Translations under genes and position numbers: made by a program
The notes under the pieces: generated by a model
What the model was told of the DNA's origin: nothing
The model's database searches: none
What the model saw: only the letters and a program-made list of their open reading frames with translations
Source: Methylobacterium sp. J-067
GTDB taxonomy: Bacteria > Pseudomonadota > Alphaproteobacteria > Rhizobiales > Beijerinckiaceae
NCBI RefSeq assembly: GCF_022829465.1
Contig: NZ_JAKSXZ010000085.1
Location: forward strand, 1 to 64,000
Direction: 5' to 3'
Length of the DNA stretch: 64,000 bases
Shown here: in pieces, positions 24,746-34,326 of the stretch
Layout: each line of letters begins with the position of its first letter
Position numbering within the stretch: the first letter of the stretch is position 1

Positions 24746-26164
24746 TCAGGCCAGCGACATCCGCAGCGGCGGCTCGACCTCCGGGGGCAGGGGGCTGACA
24801 TAGCCCTCCGCGCCCCGGCGGCGGACGAGGTCCTGCCGGGCGGCCTCGCGCAGGCCCGCATCGGTGAGGGCGAGGGTGCCGGTGGCGGCCATCGCCTTGG
24901 CCACCTGGACCATCGCCTTGTGCGCCGCCGGGCTCTTCCCCTGCGCCACCACCTGCCAGGTGTGGAACGGCGTGCCCACCGCCACGGTCGGGGCATGGGC
25001 CTGGACCGTGGGCACGACCCAGCTCACGTCGCCCACGTCGGTGGAGCCGACCGCCGGCTTCCTCGCGGCGTCGAGGGGCACGAGGAAGTCGGCCAGCGGT
25101 GCCGCGGTGCGCGGCATCCCGATGGCGCGGAACACGGCATCGATGTCGCCCTCGCCGAGGGTTCCCCGGATCGCCTGCGCGAAGGCGCGGTCGGCCTCGT
25201 CGAAATGCGGCGGGCCGAGATCCTCCATCACCCCGTGCAGCGCCTGTTCCAGGGGCGTGTTGCCGAGGAGGTTCGAGACCGCGCTGACGATCCGCACCTC
25301 GACGCCGGTCTCGGTCATCAGAGCCGCGCCCTGCGCGATCTTCTTCACCCGCTCTACGAGGGCGAGCATGCCGGGCAGGTCGCCGGCGCGGATCGAGTAG
25401 CGCACCCGGGCACTCGCCTGGACGACGTTCGGGGCGATGCCGCCCGCGTCGAGATAGGCGTAATGCACCCGCGCGTCGGAGGGCATGTGCTCGCGCATGT
25501 AGTTCACGCCGACGCTCATCAGCTCGACGGCATCCAGCGCCGAGCGGCCGAGATGGGGGGCCGCCGCCGCGTGGGCGGTGCGCCCGGTGAAGACGAAGTC
25601 GGCGCGGGTGTTGGCGAGCGCCACCGGGGGCGCCACTTCCCAGAAGCTCGCTGGGTGCCAGGAGATCGCGATGTCGGCGTCGGCGAAGGCGCCCGCGCGC
25701 ACCATGAACGCCTTCGCGGCGCCGCCTTCCTCGGCCGGGCAGCCGTAATAGCGCACGCGGCCCGGCGTGCCGGTCTCTTCCAACCAGTCCTTCACCGCCG
25801 TGGCGGCCAGCAGCGCTGCCGAGCCGAGGAGGTTGTGGCCGCAGCCATGCCCGTGGCCGCCGGCCTCGACGGGGCGGTGCTCGGCGAGGCCCGCCTCCTG
25901 CGACAGCCCCGGCAGGGCGTCGTACTCGCCCAGGAAGGCGATGACCGGGCCGCCTTTCCCCGCCTCGCCCATCACGGCGGTGGGGATGCCCGCCACCTGC
26001 TCGGTGATCCGGAAGCCCTGGTGCCGCAGTTCCGCGACATGCTCGGCGCAGGAGCGCGCCTCCGTGTAGCAGACCTCCGGCATGGCCCAGACGCGGTCGG
26101 ACAGGGCGATCAGCCGGTCCTTCCGGGCGTCGACGTGGCGCCACACGGCGTTGCGGTTGTCCAT
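24746..26164 (-). CDS. M20 family amidohydrolase (AbgB-like)
   Basis: A 472-residue dinuclear metallopeptidase. Metal-ligand motifs are GHGHGCGHN (Cys108 and His110) and PAEEGG (Glu145/Glu146), with WHPASFWE and the lid domain between. The C-terminal part includes VGSTDVGDVSWVVPT and GTPFHTW. Relatives hydrolyse p-aminobenzoyl-glutamate, N-acyl amino acids or similar amides in the cytoplasm. It is divergent from a complete peptide-type ABC importer, suggesting that the importer brings in its substrate. It ends 6 bp from the ureidoglycine aminohydrolase gene, tail to tail. Confidence 0.88.
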   Translation of the reverse strand: MDNRNAVWRHVDARKDRLIALSDRVWAMPEVCYTEARSCAEHVAELRHQGFRITEQVAGIPTAVMGEAGKGGPVIAFLGEYDALPGLSQEAGLAEHRPVEAGGHGHGCGHNLLGSAALLAATAVKDWLEETGTPGRVRYYGCPAEEGGAAKAFMVRAGAFADADIAISWHPASFWEVAPPVALANTRADFVFTGRTAHAAAAPHLGRSALDAVELMSVGVNYMREHMPSDARVHYAYLDAGGIAPNVVQASARVRYSIRAGDLPGMLALVERVKKIAQGAALMTETGVEVRIVSAVSNLLGNTPLEQALHGVMEDLGPPHFDEADRAFAQAIRGTLGEGDIDAVFRAIGMPRTAAPLADFLVPLDAARKPAVGSTDVGDVSWVVPTVQAHAPTVAVGTPFHTWQVVAQGKSPAAHKAMVQVAKAMAATGTLALTDAGLREAARQDLVRRRGAEGYVSPLPPEVEPPLRMSLA

Positions 26165-26224
26165 TCCGTCCTCTCAGGTCCAAGCAAAGCGCGGGAAAAA
26201 TACATGCTCGGGTGGAAGCGTCAC

Positions 26225-26240
26225 TGGCGCAACCCTTGCC
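26225..26240 (+). promoter_or_regulatory. Sigma-54 promoter of the peptide-type ABC operon
   Basis: TGGCGCA-ACCC-TTGCC has the exact GG-N10-GC spacing of RpoN promoters, with TGGC and TTGC both intact. Transcription would start near 26251, about 50 bp before the ATG at 26303. The -12 element lies inside a palindrome (26233-26245). Confidence 0.5.
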
Positions 26241-26245
26241 AAGGG
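26233..26245. promoter_or_regulatory. Palindrome over the -12 element in the divergent region
   Basis: CCCTTG-C-CAAGGG is a perfect 6-bp-arm palindrome, flanked by a further GGCGC (26226-26230) and GCGCC (26245-26249). It lies between the M20 and ABC genes and could be an operator for both directions. Confidence 0.4.
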
Positions 26246-26302
26246 CGCCAAGGGAATGATGCTGTGCGCGCAGCGCCGACATTTGGGAACAGGCTGAGCT
26301 TC

Positions 26303-28093
26303 ATGGACGAGCGGGATCTGCACGACCTCATCGGACGGGTCCGGTCCGGTGGCCTCTCGCGGCGCGCCTTCGTGCGCCGCATGGTGGCCGTGGGCCTCAC
26401 CGCGCCGATGGCCGGGCTGATGCTGGCCGGGAACGGCGTGGCGATGGCGAGCGACCTCCGCGCCGGCTACAAGCCGACCAAGGCGGGCGGCGGCGGCGCC
26501 CTGCGGATGCTGTGGTGGCAGGCCCCGACGCTCATCAACCCGCATTTCGCCATCGGCACCAAGGACCAGGAGGCCTGCCGCATCTTCTACGAGCCCCTGG
26601 CGGCCTGGGATGCGGACGGCAACCTCGCGACGGTGCTCGCCGCCGAGATCCCCTCGAAGGAGAATGGCGGCCTCGCGGCGGACGGGCGCTCCGTGGTCTG
26701 GACAATCAAGCCGGGCGTGACGTGGCACGACGGCAAACCGCTCACCGCCGACGACCTCGTCTTCACCTGGGAATACGCCCGCGACCCCGCCACGGCGGCG
26801 GTGACGATCGGCTCCTACAAGGATTGCAAGGTCGAGAAGATCGACGACTTGCGCGTCCGCATCCTGTTCGACAAGCCGACGCCCTATTGGAGCGACGCCT
26901 TCGTGGGCAATGTCGGCGCGATCCTGCCCAAGCACATCTTCGCGGCCTATACCGGCGCCAAATCCCGCGAGGCGCCGCAGAACCTCGCCCCCGTGGGCAC
27001 CGGCCCGTACACGTTCGTGGAGTTCCGCCCCGGCGACATCGTGCGCGGCGCGCGCAACCCGAACTACCACCTGCCGAACCGGCCGTATTTCGACACGATC
27101 GAGATGAAGGGCGGCGGCGACGCCGTCTCGGCGGCCCGCGCCGTGATCCAGACCGGCGAATACGATTACGCCTGGAACCTGCTGGTCGAGGACGAGGTGC
27201 TCAAGCGCCTGGAGACGGGGGGCAAGGGCCGGGTGGACGTCGTCTACGGCGGCAAGCTCGAATTCGTGCTCCTCAACGCCACCGATCCGACCGTCGAGGT
27301 CGATGGCGAGCGCTCCTCCCTCAAGACCAAGCACCCCGCCTTCTCCGACCCGAAGGTCGTCCAGGCCCTCAACCTCCTCCTCGATCGCAAGTCGATCCAG
27401 GATTACATCTACGGCCGCACCGGCCGGGCCACCGCCAACTCGGTGAACGGGCCGGAGCGCTTCGTCTCGAAGTCCACCCGCTACGCGTTCGATCCGGCAA
27501 AAGCCAACGCGCTGCTCGACGAAGCCGGCTGGACGAAGGGCTCGGACGGCATCCGCGCCAAGGACGGCAAGCGGCTGAAGCTGCTGTTCCAGACCTCGAT
27601 CAACGCCCCCCGCCAGAAGACCCAAGCGATCATCAAGCAGGCCGCCGCCAAGGCGGGCATCGAGATCGAGCTGAAGTCGATCACCGGCTCGGTGTTCTTC
27701 TCCTCCGACCCCGCCAACCCGGACACGTTCCCGCATTTCTACGCGGACATGGAGATGTACGCGTTCAGCATGTCCCAGGCGGACCCGGCGACGTGGCTCC
27801 TGCAATACGTCTCCTGGGAGGCCGCCGCGAAGGAGAACAAGTGGCAGGGCCGGAACATCTCGCGTTGGCGCAACGCGGAATACGACGCCGCCTACAACGC
27901 GGCCCAGTCGGAGCTCGACCCGGTCAAGCGCGCCGCCCTGCTCATCAAGGCCAACGATCTCGCGGTTTCCGGCAACGTCCTGCCGCTGATCCACCGGGCG
28001 GAGGTCTCGGGGGTCAGCAACACCCTCGTGGCGCCCCGCAGCGGCTGGGACAACGACCTGTCCTTCCTGCCCGAATGGAGCCGGCAGACCTGA
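26303..28093 (+). CDS. Peptide/opine-type ABC transporter substrate-binding protein
   Basis: A 596-residue solute-binding protein of family 5 (DppA/OppA). It begins with a cytoplasmic n-region and a Tat-like signal, SRRAFVRRMVAVGL, ending near VAMAS. The family features follow: YEPLAAWDADGNL, LADDGRSVVWTIKPGVTWHDGKP-like strand, VGTGPYTFVEF and ALNLLLDRKSI. The ATG at 26303 is chosen because the open frame upstream runs antisense to the M20 gene. It delivers ligand to the two permeases encoded next. The adjacent M20 hydrolase suggests an amide, N-acyl amino acid or short peptide as ligand. Confidence 0.9.
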   Translation: MDERDLHDLIGRVRSGGLSRRAFVRRMVAVGLTAPMAGLMLAGNGVAMASDLRAGYKPTKAGGGGALRMLWWQAPTLINPHFAIGTKDQEACRIFYEPLAAWDADGNLATVLAAEIPSKENGGLAADGRSVVWTIKPGVTWHDGKPLTADDLVFTWEYARDPATAAVTIGSYKDCKVEKIDDLRVRILFDKPTPYWSDAFVGNVGAILPKHIFAAYTGAKSREAPQNLAPVGTGPYTFVEFRPGDIVRGARNPNYHLPNRPYFDTIEMKGGGDAVSAARAVIQTGEYDYAWNLLVEDEVLKRLETGGKGRVDVVYGGKLEFVLLNATDPTVEVDGERSSLKTKHPAFSDPKVVQALNLLLDRKSIQDYIYGRTGRATANSVNGPERFVSKSTRYAFDPAKANALLDEAGWTKGSDGIRAKDGKRLKLLFQTSINAPRQKTQAIIKQAAAKAGIEIELKSITGSVFFSSDPANPDTFPHFYADMEMYAFSMSQADPATWLLQYVSWEAAAKENKWQGRNISRWRNAEYDAAYNAAQSELDPVKRAALLIKANDLAVSGNVLPLIHRAEVSGVSNTLVAPRSGWDNDLSFLPEWSRQT

Positions 28094-28108
28094 GCCGGTC
28101 CGCGCGCC

Positions 28109-29068
28109 ATGGGCGCCTACATCCTGCGAAGGCTGCTGATCGCGATCCCGAGCCTCCTCGGGATCAGCCTGATCCTGTTCGTCGTCCTGGCGCTCGCGCC
28201 GGGCGATCCGTTCGGCGAACTCGCCTCGAACCCCAACGTGCCGCCCGAGGTGAGGGCGGCGCTCCGGCTGAAATTCGGTCTCGATGACCCGATCCTGACC
28301 CGCTACCTGCACTGGCTGGTGGCGATGCTGCACGGCGATTGGGGCTTCTCCTTCGCGAGCCGGGTCAACGTCGACCAGTTGATCCTGCAGCGGCTGCCCA
28401 CGACCCTGTTCGTGGTCGGCTCCTCGCAGGTGCTGGCGCTGCTTGTCGCGGTGCCGGTGGGGCTCTACGCGGCCCGGCGGCCCTATTCCCTGGCGGATCA
28501 GGTCGCCAACACGCTGGCCTTCGTCGGCTTCTCCCTGCCGACCTTCTTCACCGGCCTGCTGTTCATCCTGCTGTTCTCGATCAAGCTGAACTGGCTGCCC
28601 TTCGTCTATCAGGCGGATTTGCCGGGCTCCGGGCTCGCCTGGGTCTGGGCGAACGTGCGGCAGGCGATCATGCCGGTGGCGGTGCTGGGGTTCTTCCAGG
28701 CGGCCTCCTACACCCGGTACGTGCGCGCCTCGGCGCTGGACGTGGCCCGGCTCGACTACGTGACCACCGCCCGGGCCAAGGGCCTGACCGAGGCCACGGT
28801 GACGCGCCGCCACGTCGCCCGCAACGCGCTGATCCCGGTGGTGACGCTGGTGGCGCTCCAGATCCCGGCGGTGTTCGGCGGGGCCATCGTCACCGAGCAG
28901 ATCTTCCGCATCCCCGGTATCGGCTCCCTGCTGATCGACGCGATGCTCGCCAACGACACGCCGGTGGTGATGGCCGTGACCTTCGTGTTCGCCGGCCTCG
29001 TCATCCTGTTCAACCTCGTCGCGGACCTGCTCTATGGCTGGCTCGACCCTCGCATCGCCCTCCATTGA
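28109..29068 (+). CDS. Peptide-type ABC transporter permease (DppB-like)
   Basis: A 319-residue inner-membrane protein with about six transmembrane helices, starting [20 protein letters not shown] as is typical for DppB/OppB. The coupling motif [20 protein letters not shown] contacts the ATPase. It follows the binding-protein gene by 15 bp and overlaps the next permease by 35 bp. Confidence 0.92.
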   Translation: MGAYILRRLLIAIPSLLGISLILFVVLALAPGDPFGELASNPNVPPEVRAALRLKFGLDDPILTRYLHWLVAMLHGDWGFSFASRVNVDQLILQRLPTTLFVVGSSQVLALLVAVPVGLYAARRPYSLADQVANTLAFVGFSLPTFFTGLLFILLFSIKLNWLPFVYQADLPGSGLAWVWANVRQAIMPVAVLGFFQAASYTRYVRASALDVARLDYVTTARAKGLTEATVTRRHVARNALIPVVTLVALQIPAVFGGAIVTEQIFRIPGIGSLLIDAMLANDTPVVMAVTFVFAGLVILFNLVADLLYGWLDPRIALH

Positions 29069-29960
29069 GGCGGTGGCCTCGGCCCCGGCCTCTCCGGGGC
29101 GGGAGACGTGGCGCCGCTTCCGGCGGCACCGGCTGGCGCTCGCCAGCGTTGGCGTGCTGGCGGTGCTGGTGGCGGGCGTCCTCGTCGGCGGCCTGCTCTG
29201 GCCGGTCGCCATCGACGACATCGACTTCTCGGCGCAGCTCCAGGGCCCGTCCTGGGCGCACCCGTTCGGCACCGACGACCTCGGCCAGGACCTCCTGGCC
29301 CGGATGATCTACGGCGGGCGGATCTCGCTGGCGGTGGGCTTCGCCGCCATGGCGGTGGCGAGCGTGATCGGCGTCCTCGTCGGCTCGCTGGCAGGCATGT
29401 CGCGCCGCCTCCTCGATCCGGTGCTGATGTGGCTGACCGACCTGTTCCTGTCGCTGCCGCAACTGCCGCTGCTGCTCTTGGTAATCTACCTGTTCCGCGA
29501 CAGCCTGAAGGCCGTGTTCGGGGCGCAGGGCGGCGTGTTCCTGATGATCGTCGCGGTGATCGGCGGCCTGCGCTGGATGCCCGTCGCCCGGCTGGTGCGG
29601 GCGCAGTTCCTGACGCTGCGCGAGAAGGAGTTCGTGGAGGCCGCCCGCTCGCAGGGGGCGACGACGTGGCGCCTCGTGCGCCGCCACATCCTGCCCAACG
29701 CGCTGGGGCCGGTGATCGTGGCGGCCTCCATCGAGGTCTCCTCGGCGATCATCGCGGAATCGACGCTCTCGTTCCTCGGCCTCGGCTTCCCGCCGGACAT
29801 CCCCACCTGGGGCCGGCTGCTGTTCGACGCCAAGGACCACCTCGACGTCGCCCCGCATTGGGCGCTGTTCCCCGGCGGGGCGATCTTCCTCACCGTGCTC
29901 TCGATCAACTTCATCGGCGACGGCCTGCGCGACGCGCTCGACCCGCGCCGGGTGCTGTAG
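29034..29960 (+). CDS. Peptide-type ABC transporter permease (DppC-like)
   Basis: A 308-residue inner-membrane protein. It has the DppC/OppC layout: a cytoplasmic N-tail, one early helix ([20 protein letters not shown]), [20 protein letters not shown], then four to five helices with the coupling motif [20 protein letters not shown]. The ATG chosen lies 35 bp inside the dppB-like gene. It pairs with that protein to form the channel. Confidence 0.92.
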   Translation: MAGSTLASPSIEAVASAPASPGRETWRRFRRHRLALASVGVLAVLVAGVLVGGLLWPVAIDDIDFSAQLQGPSWAHPFGTDDLGQDLLARMIYGGRISLAVGFAAMAVASVIGVLVGSLAGMSRRLLDPVLMWLTDLFLSLPQLPLLLLVIYLFRDSLKAVFGAQGGVFLMIVAVIGGLRWMPVARLVRAQFLTLREKEFVEAARSQGATTWRLVRRHILPNALGPVIVAASIEVSSAIIAESTLSFLGLGFPPDIPTWGRLLFDAKDHLDVAPHWALFPGGAIFLTVLSINFIGDGLRDALDPRRVL

Positions 29961-29970
29961 GAGCCGCCCC

Positions 29971-31821
29971 GTGACGGATCCGATCCTCTCGGTCGCCGAC
30001 CTCACCGTGTCGTTCCGCTCGGACGGGCGGTGGCGCGAGGTGGTGCACGGCGTCTCCTTCGACATCGGCCCCCGGGAGACCGTGGCGCTGGTGGGCGAAT
30101 CCGGCTCGGGCAAGAGCGTCAGCGCCCTGTCGGTCCTGCGCCTCCTGCCCCGCGACGCGAGCCGCATCGGCGGCAGCGTGCGCTTCCAGGGGCGCGAGCT
30201 GCTGACCGCCTCCGAGGGTGAGATGCGGGCAGTGCGCGGCGATTCCATCGCCATGATCTTCCAGGAGCCGATGACCTCCCTGAACCCGGTCCTGACGGTC
30301 GGCTTCCAGATCGCGGAGGCGTTGATCCGGCACCGGGGCCTGTCGCGGGCCGCCGCCGAGGCGGAGGTGCTGCGCCTCCTCGACAAAGTGCGCATCCCGG
30401 CGGCGCGCTCGCGCCTGCACGATTACCCGCACCGCTTCTCCGGCGGGATGCGCCAGCGGGTGATGATCGCCATGGCGCTCGCCTGCCGGCCGAAGCTCCT
30501 CATCGCCGACGAGCCGACCACGGCCCTCGACGTGACGATCCAGGCCCAGATCCTCGACCTCATCAAGAGCCTGCAGGACGACGAGGGCATGTCGGTCCTG
30601 TTCATCACCCACGACATGGGCGTGGTGGCCGAGATCGCCGACCGCACGGTGGTGATGTATCGGGGCAGGGGGGTCGAGACCGGGCCGACCGCGCGGATCT
30701 TCGCCGACCCCGCCGAGCCCTATACCCGCGCCCTGCTCGCCTCCGTCCCCCGCCTCGGCGCCATGGCGGGGCGGACCCGGCCGATGCGCTTCCCCGTCAT
30801 CGACCGGACGACCGGCGTGGCCGAGCCGACGCCGGAGACCCCCGACACCGTGAAGGCGGCGGAGCGCCCGGTCCTGGAGGTGCGCGACCTGACCACCCGG
30901 TTCGACATCCGCTCCGGCCTGCTCGGCCGGGTGACGGGCCGGGTCCACGCGGTGGAGCGGGTCTCGTTCAGCCTCGCGGCGGGGGAGACCCTGGCGCTCG
31001 TGGGCGAATCCGGCTGCGGCAAGTCCACCACCGGCCGCTCGATCCTGCGGCTGGTCGAGCCCCTGTCCGGCTCCGTCCTCCTCGACGGGGAGGACATCGC
31101 CACCCTCGACGCCAAGACCCTGCGCAACCGCCGCCAGCGGATGCAGATGATCTTCCAGGATCCGTTCGCGAGCCTCGATCCGCGCCTCAGCGTCGGCGCG
31201 GCGGTGGCGGAACCGCTGCTCATCAACCGCCTCGCCACCCCCCGGGAGGCGAAGGCGCGGGCGGAGGATCTCCTGAGCCGGGTCGGGCTCGCCCCGGAGA
31301 CGGCCGGGCGGTTCCCGCACGAATTCTCCGGCGGCCAGCGCCAGCGCATCTGCATCGCGCGGGCGCTCGCCCTGCGCCCCCGGCTGATCGTCGCCGACGA
31401 GGCGGTCTCGGCCCTCGACGTCTCGGTGAAGGCGCAGGTGGTGAACCTGATGCTCGACCTCCAGGCCGAGATGGGGCTCGCCTACCTGTTCATCTCGCAC
31501 GACATGGCCGTCGTGGAGCGGGTGAGCCACCGCGTCGCCGTGATGTATCTCGGCGAGATCGTGGAGATCGGCCCGCGCGAGGCCGTGTTCGGCAACCCGC
31601 AGCACCCCTACACGAAGAAGCTCCTCGCCGCCGTCCCGGTCCCCGATCCGGCCCGCCGCCGGGCGCGGCACGCCCTGCCGGACAGCGAGATCCGCAGCCC
31701 GATCCGCCCCCCGGATTACGAGCCGCCCGCGCGGCTCTACCGCGAGGTCTCCCCCGGCCACAGCGTGCAGGACTGGGGCGAAGAGTGGATCGAGGCCGCG
31801 CCGACGGCCGCCGTCGCCTGA
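29971..31821 (+). CDS. Peptide-type ABC transporter ATPase, fused DppD-DppF
   Basis: A 616-residue protein with two complete nucleotide-binding domains. The first has Walker A GESGSGKS, signature FSGGMRQR and Walker [10 protein letters not shown]. The second has [18 protein letters not shown] and LIVADEAVS. Each ends with an oligopeptide-transporter C-terminal extension ([26 protein letters not shown]). One chain therefore powers the importer instead of the usual DppD/DppF pair. GTG start, 10 bp after the permease. Last gene of the importer operon. Confidence 0.92.
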   Translation: MTDPILSVADLTVSFRSDGRWREVVHGVSFDIGPRETVALVGESGSGKSVSALSVLRLLPRDASRIGGSVRFQGRELLTASEGEMRAVRGDSIAMIFQEPMTSLNPVLTVGFQIAEALIRHRGLSRAAAEAEVLRLLDKVRIPAARSRLHDYPHRFSGGMRQRVMIAMALACRPKLLIADEPTTALDVTIQAQILDLIKSLQDDEGMSVLFITHDMGVVAEIADRTVVMYRGRGVETGPTARIFADPAEPYTRALLASVPRLGAMAGRTRPMRFPVIDRTTGVAEPTPETPDTVKAAERPVLEVRDLTTRFDIRSGLLGRVTGRVHAVERVSFSLAAGETLALVGESGCGKSTTGRSILRLVEPLSGSVLLDGEDIATLDAKTLRNRRQRMQMIFQDPFASLDPRLSVGAAVAEPLLINRLATPREAKARAEDLLSRVGLAPETAGRFPHEFSGGQRQRICIARALALRPRLIVADEAVSALDVSVKAQVVNLMLDLQAEMGLAYLFISHDMAVVERVSHRVAVMYLGEIVEIGPREAVFGNPQHPYTKKLLAAVPVPDPARRRARHALPDSEIRSPIRPPDYEPPARLYREVSPGHSVQDWGEEWIEAAPTAAVA

Positions 31822-31993
31822 GCGGCACAGCCGCAAGTTCAGGCAAGAAACGATTAAACTTCCACTTGAGCGACATTTCGCGGCAATCGTAGCCCAAAGG
31901 TTCCGCGGCGCCCCGTGCTTCGGTGGACGCCGCACGCGCCAAGTCGTCTCCTCCGATGACTACGACAAGAATAAACACATCGGGAGGGTTTGC

Positions 31994-33118
31994 ATGCTGA
32001 AGCGTGTGGCGGTCGCCGTTCTATTGGGCCTCATGGCTCCCGCGATGGCGGAAGAACCCCTGCGCTTCGAGGTCGATCCGGGATGGCCGAAACGCCTGCC
32101 CCACGATTGGATCATGGGGCAGGCGTCGGGCGTCGCGGTCGATGCCCAGGACAATGTCTGGGTGATCCAGCGCCCGCGCACCCTCACCGACGACGAGAAG
32201 GCGGCAACCCTCGATCCGCAGCGCACCCGCTGCTGCAAGCCCGCTCCGCCGGTCCTCGTGTTCGATCAGGCCGGCACGCTCATCAAGTCCTGGGGCGGCC
32301 CCGGCGAGGGCTATCAATGGCCCCAGAACGAGCACGGCATCCATATCGACCCGAAGGGCTTCGTCTGGCTCGCGGGCAACGGCGAGACCGACGGCCAGAT
32401 CCTGAAGTTCACCCAGGACGGCCAATTCGTCCTCCAGATCGGCAAGCAGGGTCCGCAGACCGACAGCCAGGACACGACCCGCCTCGGCAAGCCGGCGGCG
32501 ATGATGGTCGATCCAGAGACGAACGAACTCTACGTGGCCGACGGCTACTACAACCACCGCATCATCGTGTTCGACGCCGAGACCGGGGCGTTCAAGCGGA
32601 TGTGGGGCGCCTACGGCAAGCCGCCGACCGACGACAAGCTCGGCGCCTACGATCCGGCGGCCGCCCCCGCCGCGCAGTTCCGCAACCCGGTCCATTGCGT
32701 GCAGATCGCTCGGGACGGGCTGGTCTATGTCTGCGACCGCACGAACAACCGCATCCAGGTGTTCCACAAGGACGGCAGCTTCGTGAAGGAGATGTTCGTC
32801 GAGAAGAACACCCGCGCCAACGGGTCGGTGTGGGAACTCGCCCTGTGGCCGGACGAGCGCCAGAGCTACCTGCTGAACGCGGACGGGGCCAACAACGAGG
32901 TCCGCACCCTCAGCCGTGAGAACGGCGAGGTCCTGGGCCGGTTCGGGCGCAACGGCCGGATGGCGGGGGACTTCCACTGGGTCCACAACCTCGCCATCGA
33001 CTCGAAGGGCAACGTCTTCACGACGGAGGTCGACACCGGCAAGCGCGCCCAGAAGTTCCTGTTCCGGGGCAACATGGTCCTGCGCAAGCGCGCCGCCATG
33101 CAGGAGGGCCCGCGATGA
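31994..33118 (+). CDS. Exported NHL-type beta-propeller protein (amidating-lyase-like)
   Basis: A 374-residue protein after a strong GGGAGGG site, with signal peptide LKRVAVAVLLGLMAPAMA. The mature part is a six-bladed propeller made of NHL-like repeats (ASGVAVDAQDNVWV, GIHIDPKGFVWLAG, NELYVADGYYNHRIIVFD, LVYVCDRTNNRIQVFHKDGS, NLAIDSKGNVFTTEV). It resembles the lyase domain of peptidylglycine amidating enzymes, but no catalytic assignment is safe. It overlaps the next gene by 4 bp, and that product also carries an export signal, so the two probably act together in the periplasm. Confidence 0.82.
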   Translation: MLKRVAVAVLLGLMAPAMAEEPLRFEVDPGWPKRLPHDWIMGQASGVAVDAQDNVWVIQRPRTLTDDEKAATLDPQRTRCCKPAPPVLVFDQAGTLIKSWGGPGEGYQWPQNEHGIHIDPKGFVWLAGNGETDGQILKFTQDGQFVLQIGKQGPQTDSQDTTRLGKPAAMMVDPETNELYVADGYYNHRIIVFDAETGAFKRMWGAYGKPPTDDKLGAYDPAAAPAAQFRNPVHCVQIARDGLVYVCDRTNNRIQVFHKDGSFVKEMFVEKNTRANGSVWELALWPDERQSYLLNADGANNEVRTLSRENGEVLGRFGRNGRMAGDFHWVHNLAIDSKGNVFTTEVDTGKRAQKFLFRGNMVLRKRAAMQEGPR

Positions 33119-34296
33119 TGGCGGGATCGGACGATCCCGTCACGGGCGCCGCCTGCCCCTGCTGCCTGCCCCGGCGGGGCTTCATGCGGGGCCTCGCGGG
33201 CCTCGGCGCGGCGGCCCTGACCGCCGCCCCTGCCGCCGCGCGGGCCGAGCCCTCCCGCTACGGCGGGCTCGTGATCGATTGCCACGGGCATTACACCACC
33301 GAGCCGCCGGCCATGCTGGCGTGGCGCAAGCGCCAGATCGACGCCCTCAACGATCCCGGGCAAACGCCGTCGCCCTCCGACCTCAAGGTCAGTGACGACG
33401 AGGTGCGGGAGAGCGTGCGCGGACGCCAACTCAAGCTGCAAGCCGAGCGGGGCATCTCGCTCGCCCTGTTCTCGCCCCGGGCGGGCGGGATGGGCCACCA
33501 TATCGGCAACGCCCGCACCAGCCTCGACTGGTCGATCGTGTCGAACGACATGATCCACCGGGTCGTGACCCTGAACTCGAAGAATTTCGTGGGCGTCTGC
33601 CAGCTGCCGCAGACGCCGGGCGTCTCGCCGCGGAACTGCACGGCCGAGCTGGAGCGCTGCGTCAAGGAACTCGGCTTCGTCGGGTGCAACGTGAACCCGG
33701 ACCCGTCCGGCGGATTCTGGACCGATCCGCCGCTCACGGACCGGTTCTGGTACCCGCTCTGGGAGAAGATGGTCGAACTCGACGTGCCCGGCATGGTCCA
33801 TGTCAGCGCCTCGGCCAACCGCAACTTCCACGCGACGGGGGCGCATTACATCAACGGCGACACCTCCGCCTTCATGCAGTTCGTCACCGCCGACCTGTTC
33901 AAGGACTTCCCGACCCTGCGGCTCGTCATCCCCCATGGCGGTGGGGCGGTGCCCTACCATTGGGGCCGCTACCGGGGCCTCGCGCAGGACCTGAAGCGCC
34001 CGCCGCTGTCGGAGCTGATGCGCAACGTCTTCTTCGACACCTGCGTCTACCACCAGCCCGGCATCGACCTGCTGATGAAGGTCGTGCCCCACGAGAACAT
34101 CCTGTTCGCCTCCGAGATGGTGGGGGCGGTGAACGGGATCGATCCCGAGACGGGCCACGCCTACGACGACACCAAGCGCTACGTGGACGCCGCCGCCCTC
34201 ACGGATGAGGACCGCGCGCGGATCTTCGCGGGCAACACGCTCAAGGTCTATCCGCGCCTCGCGGGTCGCCTCGCGGCGGCGGGGCTGACGCCGTAG
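33115..34296 (+). CDS. Exported amidohydrolase-superfamily protein (LigJ-like)
   Basis: A 393-residue protein. The N-terminus has a Tat-like signal (PRRGFMRGLAGLGAAALT, ending ARA) after an unusual ACPCCLP stretch. The body is an amidohydrolase TIM barrel: DCHGHYTTEPP as first metal-binding strand, FVGCNVNPDPSGG, PGMVHVSASAN, HYINGDTSAFMQF, LVIPHGGGAVPYHWGR and ILFASEMVGAV. These resemble 4-oxalomesaconate hydratase (LigJ), which is normally cytoplasmic. Function here is unknown. It is translationally coupled to the exported propeller protein. Confidence 0.8.
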   Translation: MMAGSDDPVTGAACPCCLPRRGFMRGLAGLGAAALTAAPAAARAEPSRYGGLVIDCHGHYTTEPPAMLAWRKRQIDALNDPGQTPSPSDLKVSDDEVRESVRGRQLKLQAERGISLALFSPRAGGMGHHIGNARTSLDWSIVSNDMIHRVVTLNSKNFVGVCQLPQTPGVSPRNCTAELERCVKELGFVGCNVNPDPSGGFWTDPPLTDRFWYPLWEKMVELDVPGMVHVSASANRNFHATGAHYINGDTSAFMQFVTADLFKDFPTLRLVIPHGGGAVPYHWGRYRGLAQDLKRPPLSELMRNVFFDTCVYHQPGIDLLMKVVPHENILFASEMVGAVNGIDPETGHAYDDTKRYVDAAALTDEDRARIFAGNTLKVYPRLAGRLAAAGLTP

Positions 34297-34304
34297 GCAG
34301 GGCA

Positions 34305-34326
34305 GGCGGTGGCCTATTCCGCCGCC
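34305..34326. terminator. Hairpin between convergent genes
   Basis: GGCGGTGG and CCGCCGCC pair over 8 bp (one wobble) around a CCTATT loop. It spans the stop codon of the ABC exporter-type gene and starts 9 bp after the amidohydrolase stop, so it could end transcription from both sides. No T-run. Confidence 0.35.

Noticed and set aside
24920..26302. Upstream extension of the peptide-binding protein frame
   Set aside because: The frame is open but runs antisense to the M20 gene; the Tat-like leader fixes the start at 26303.
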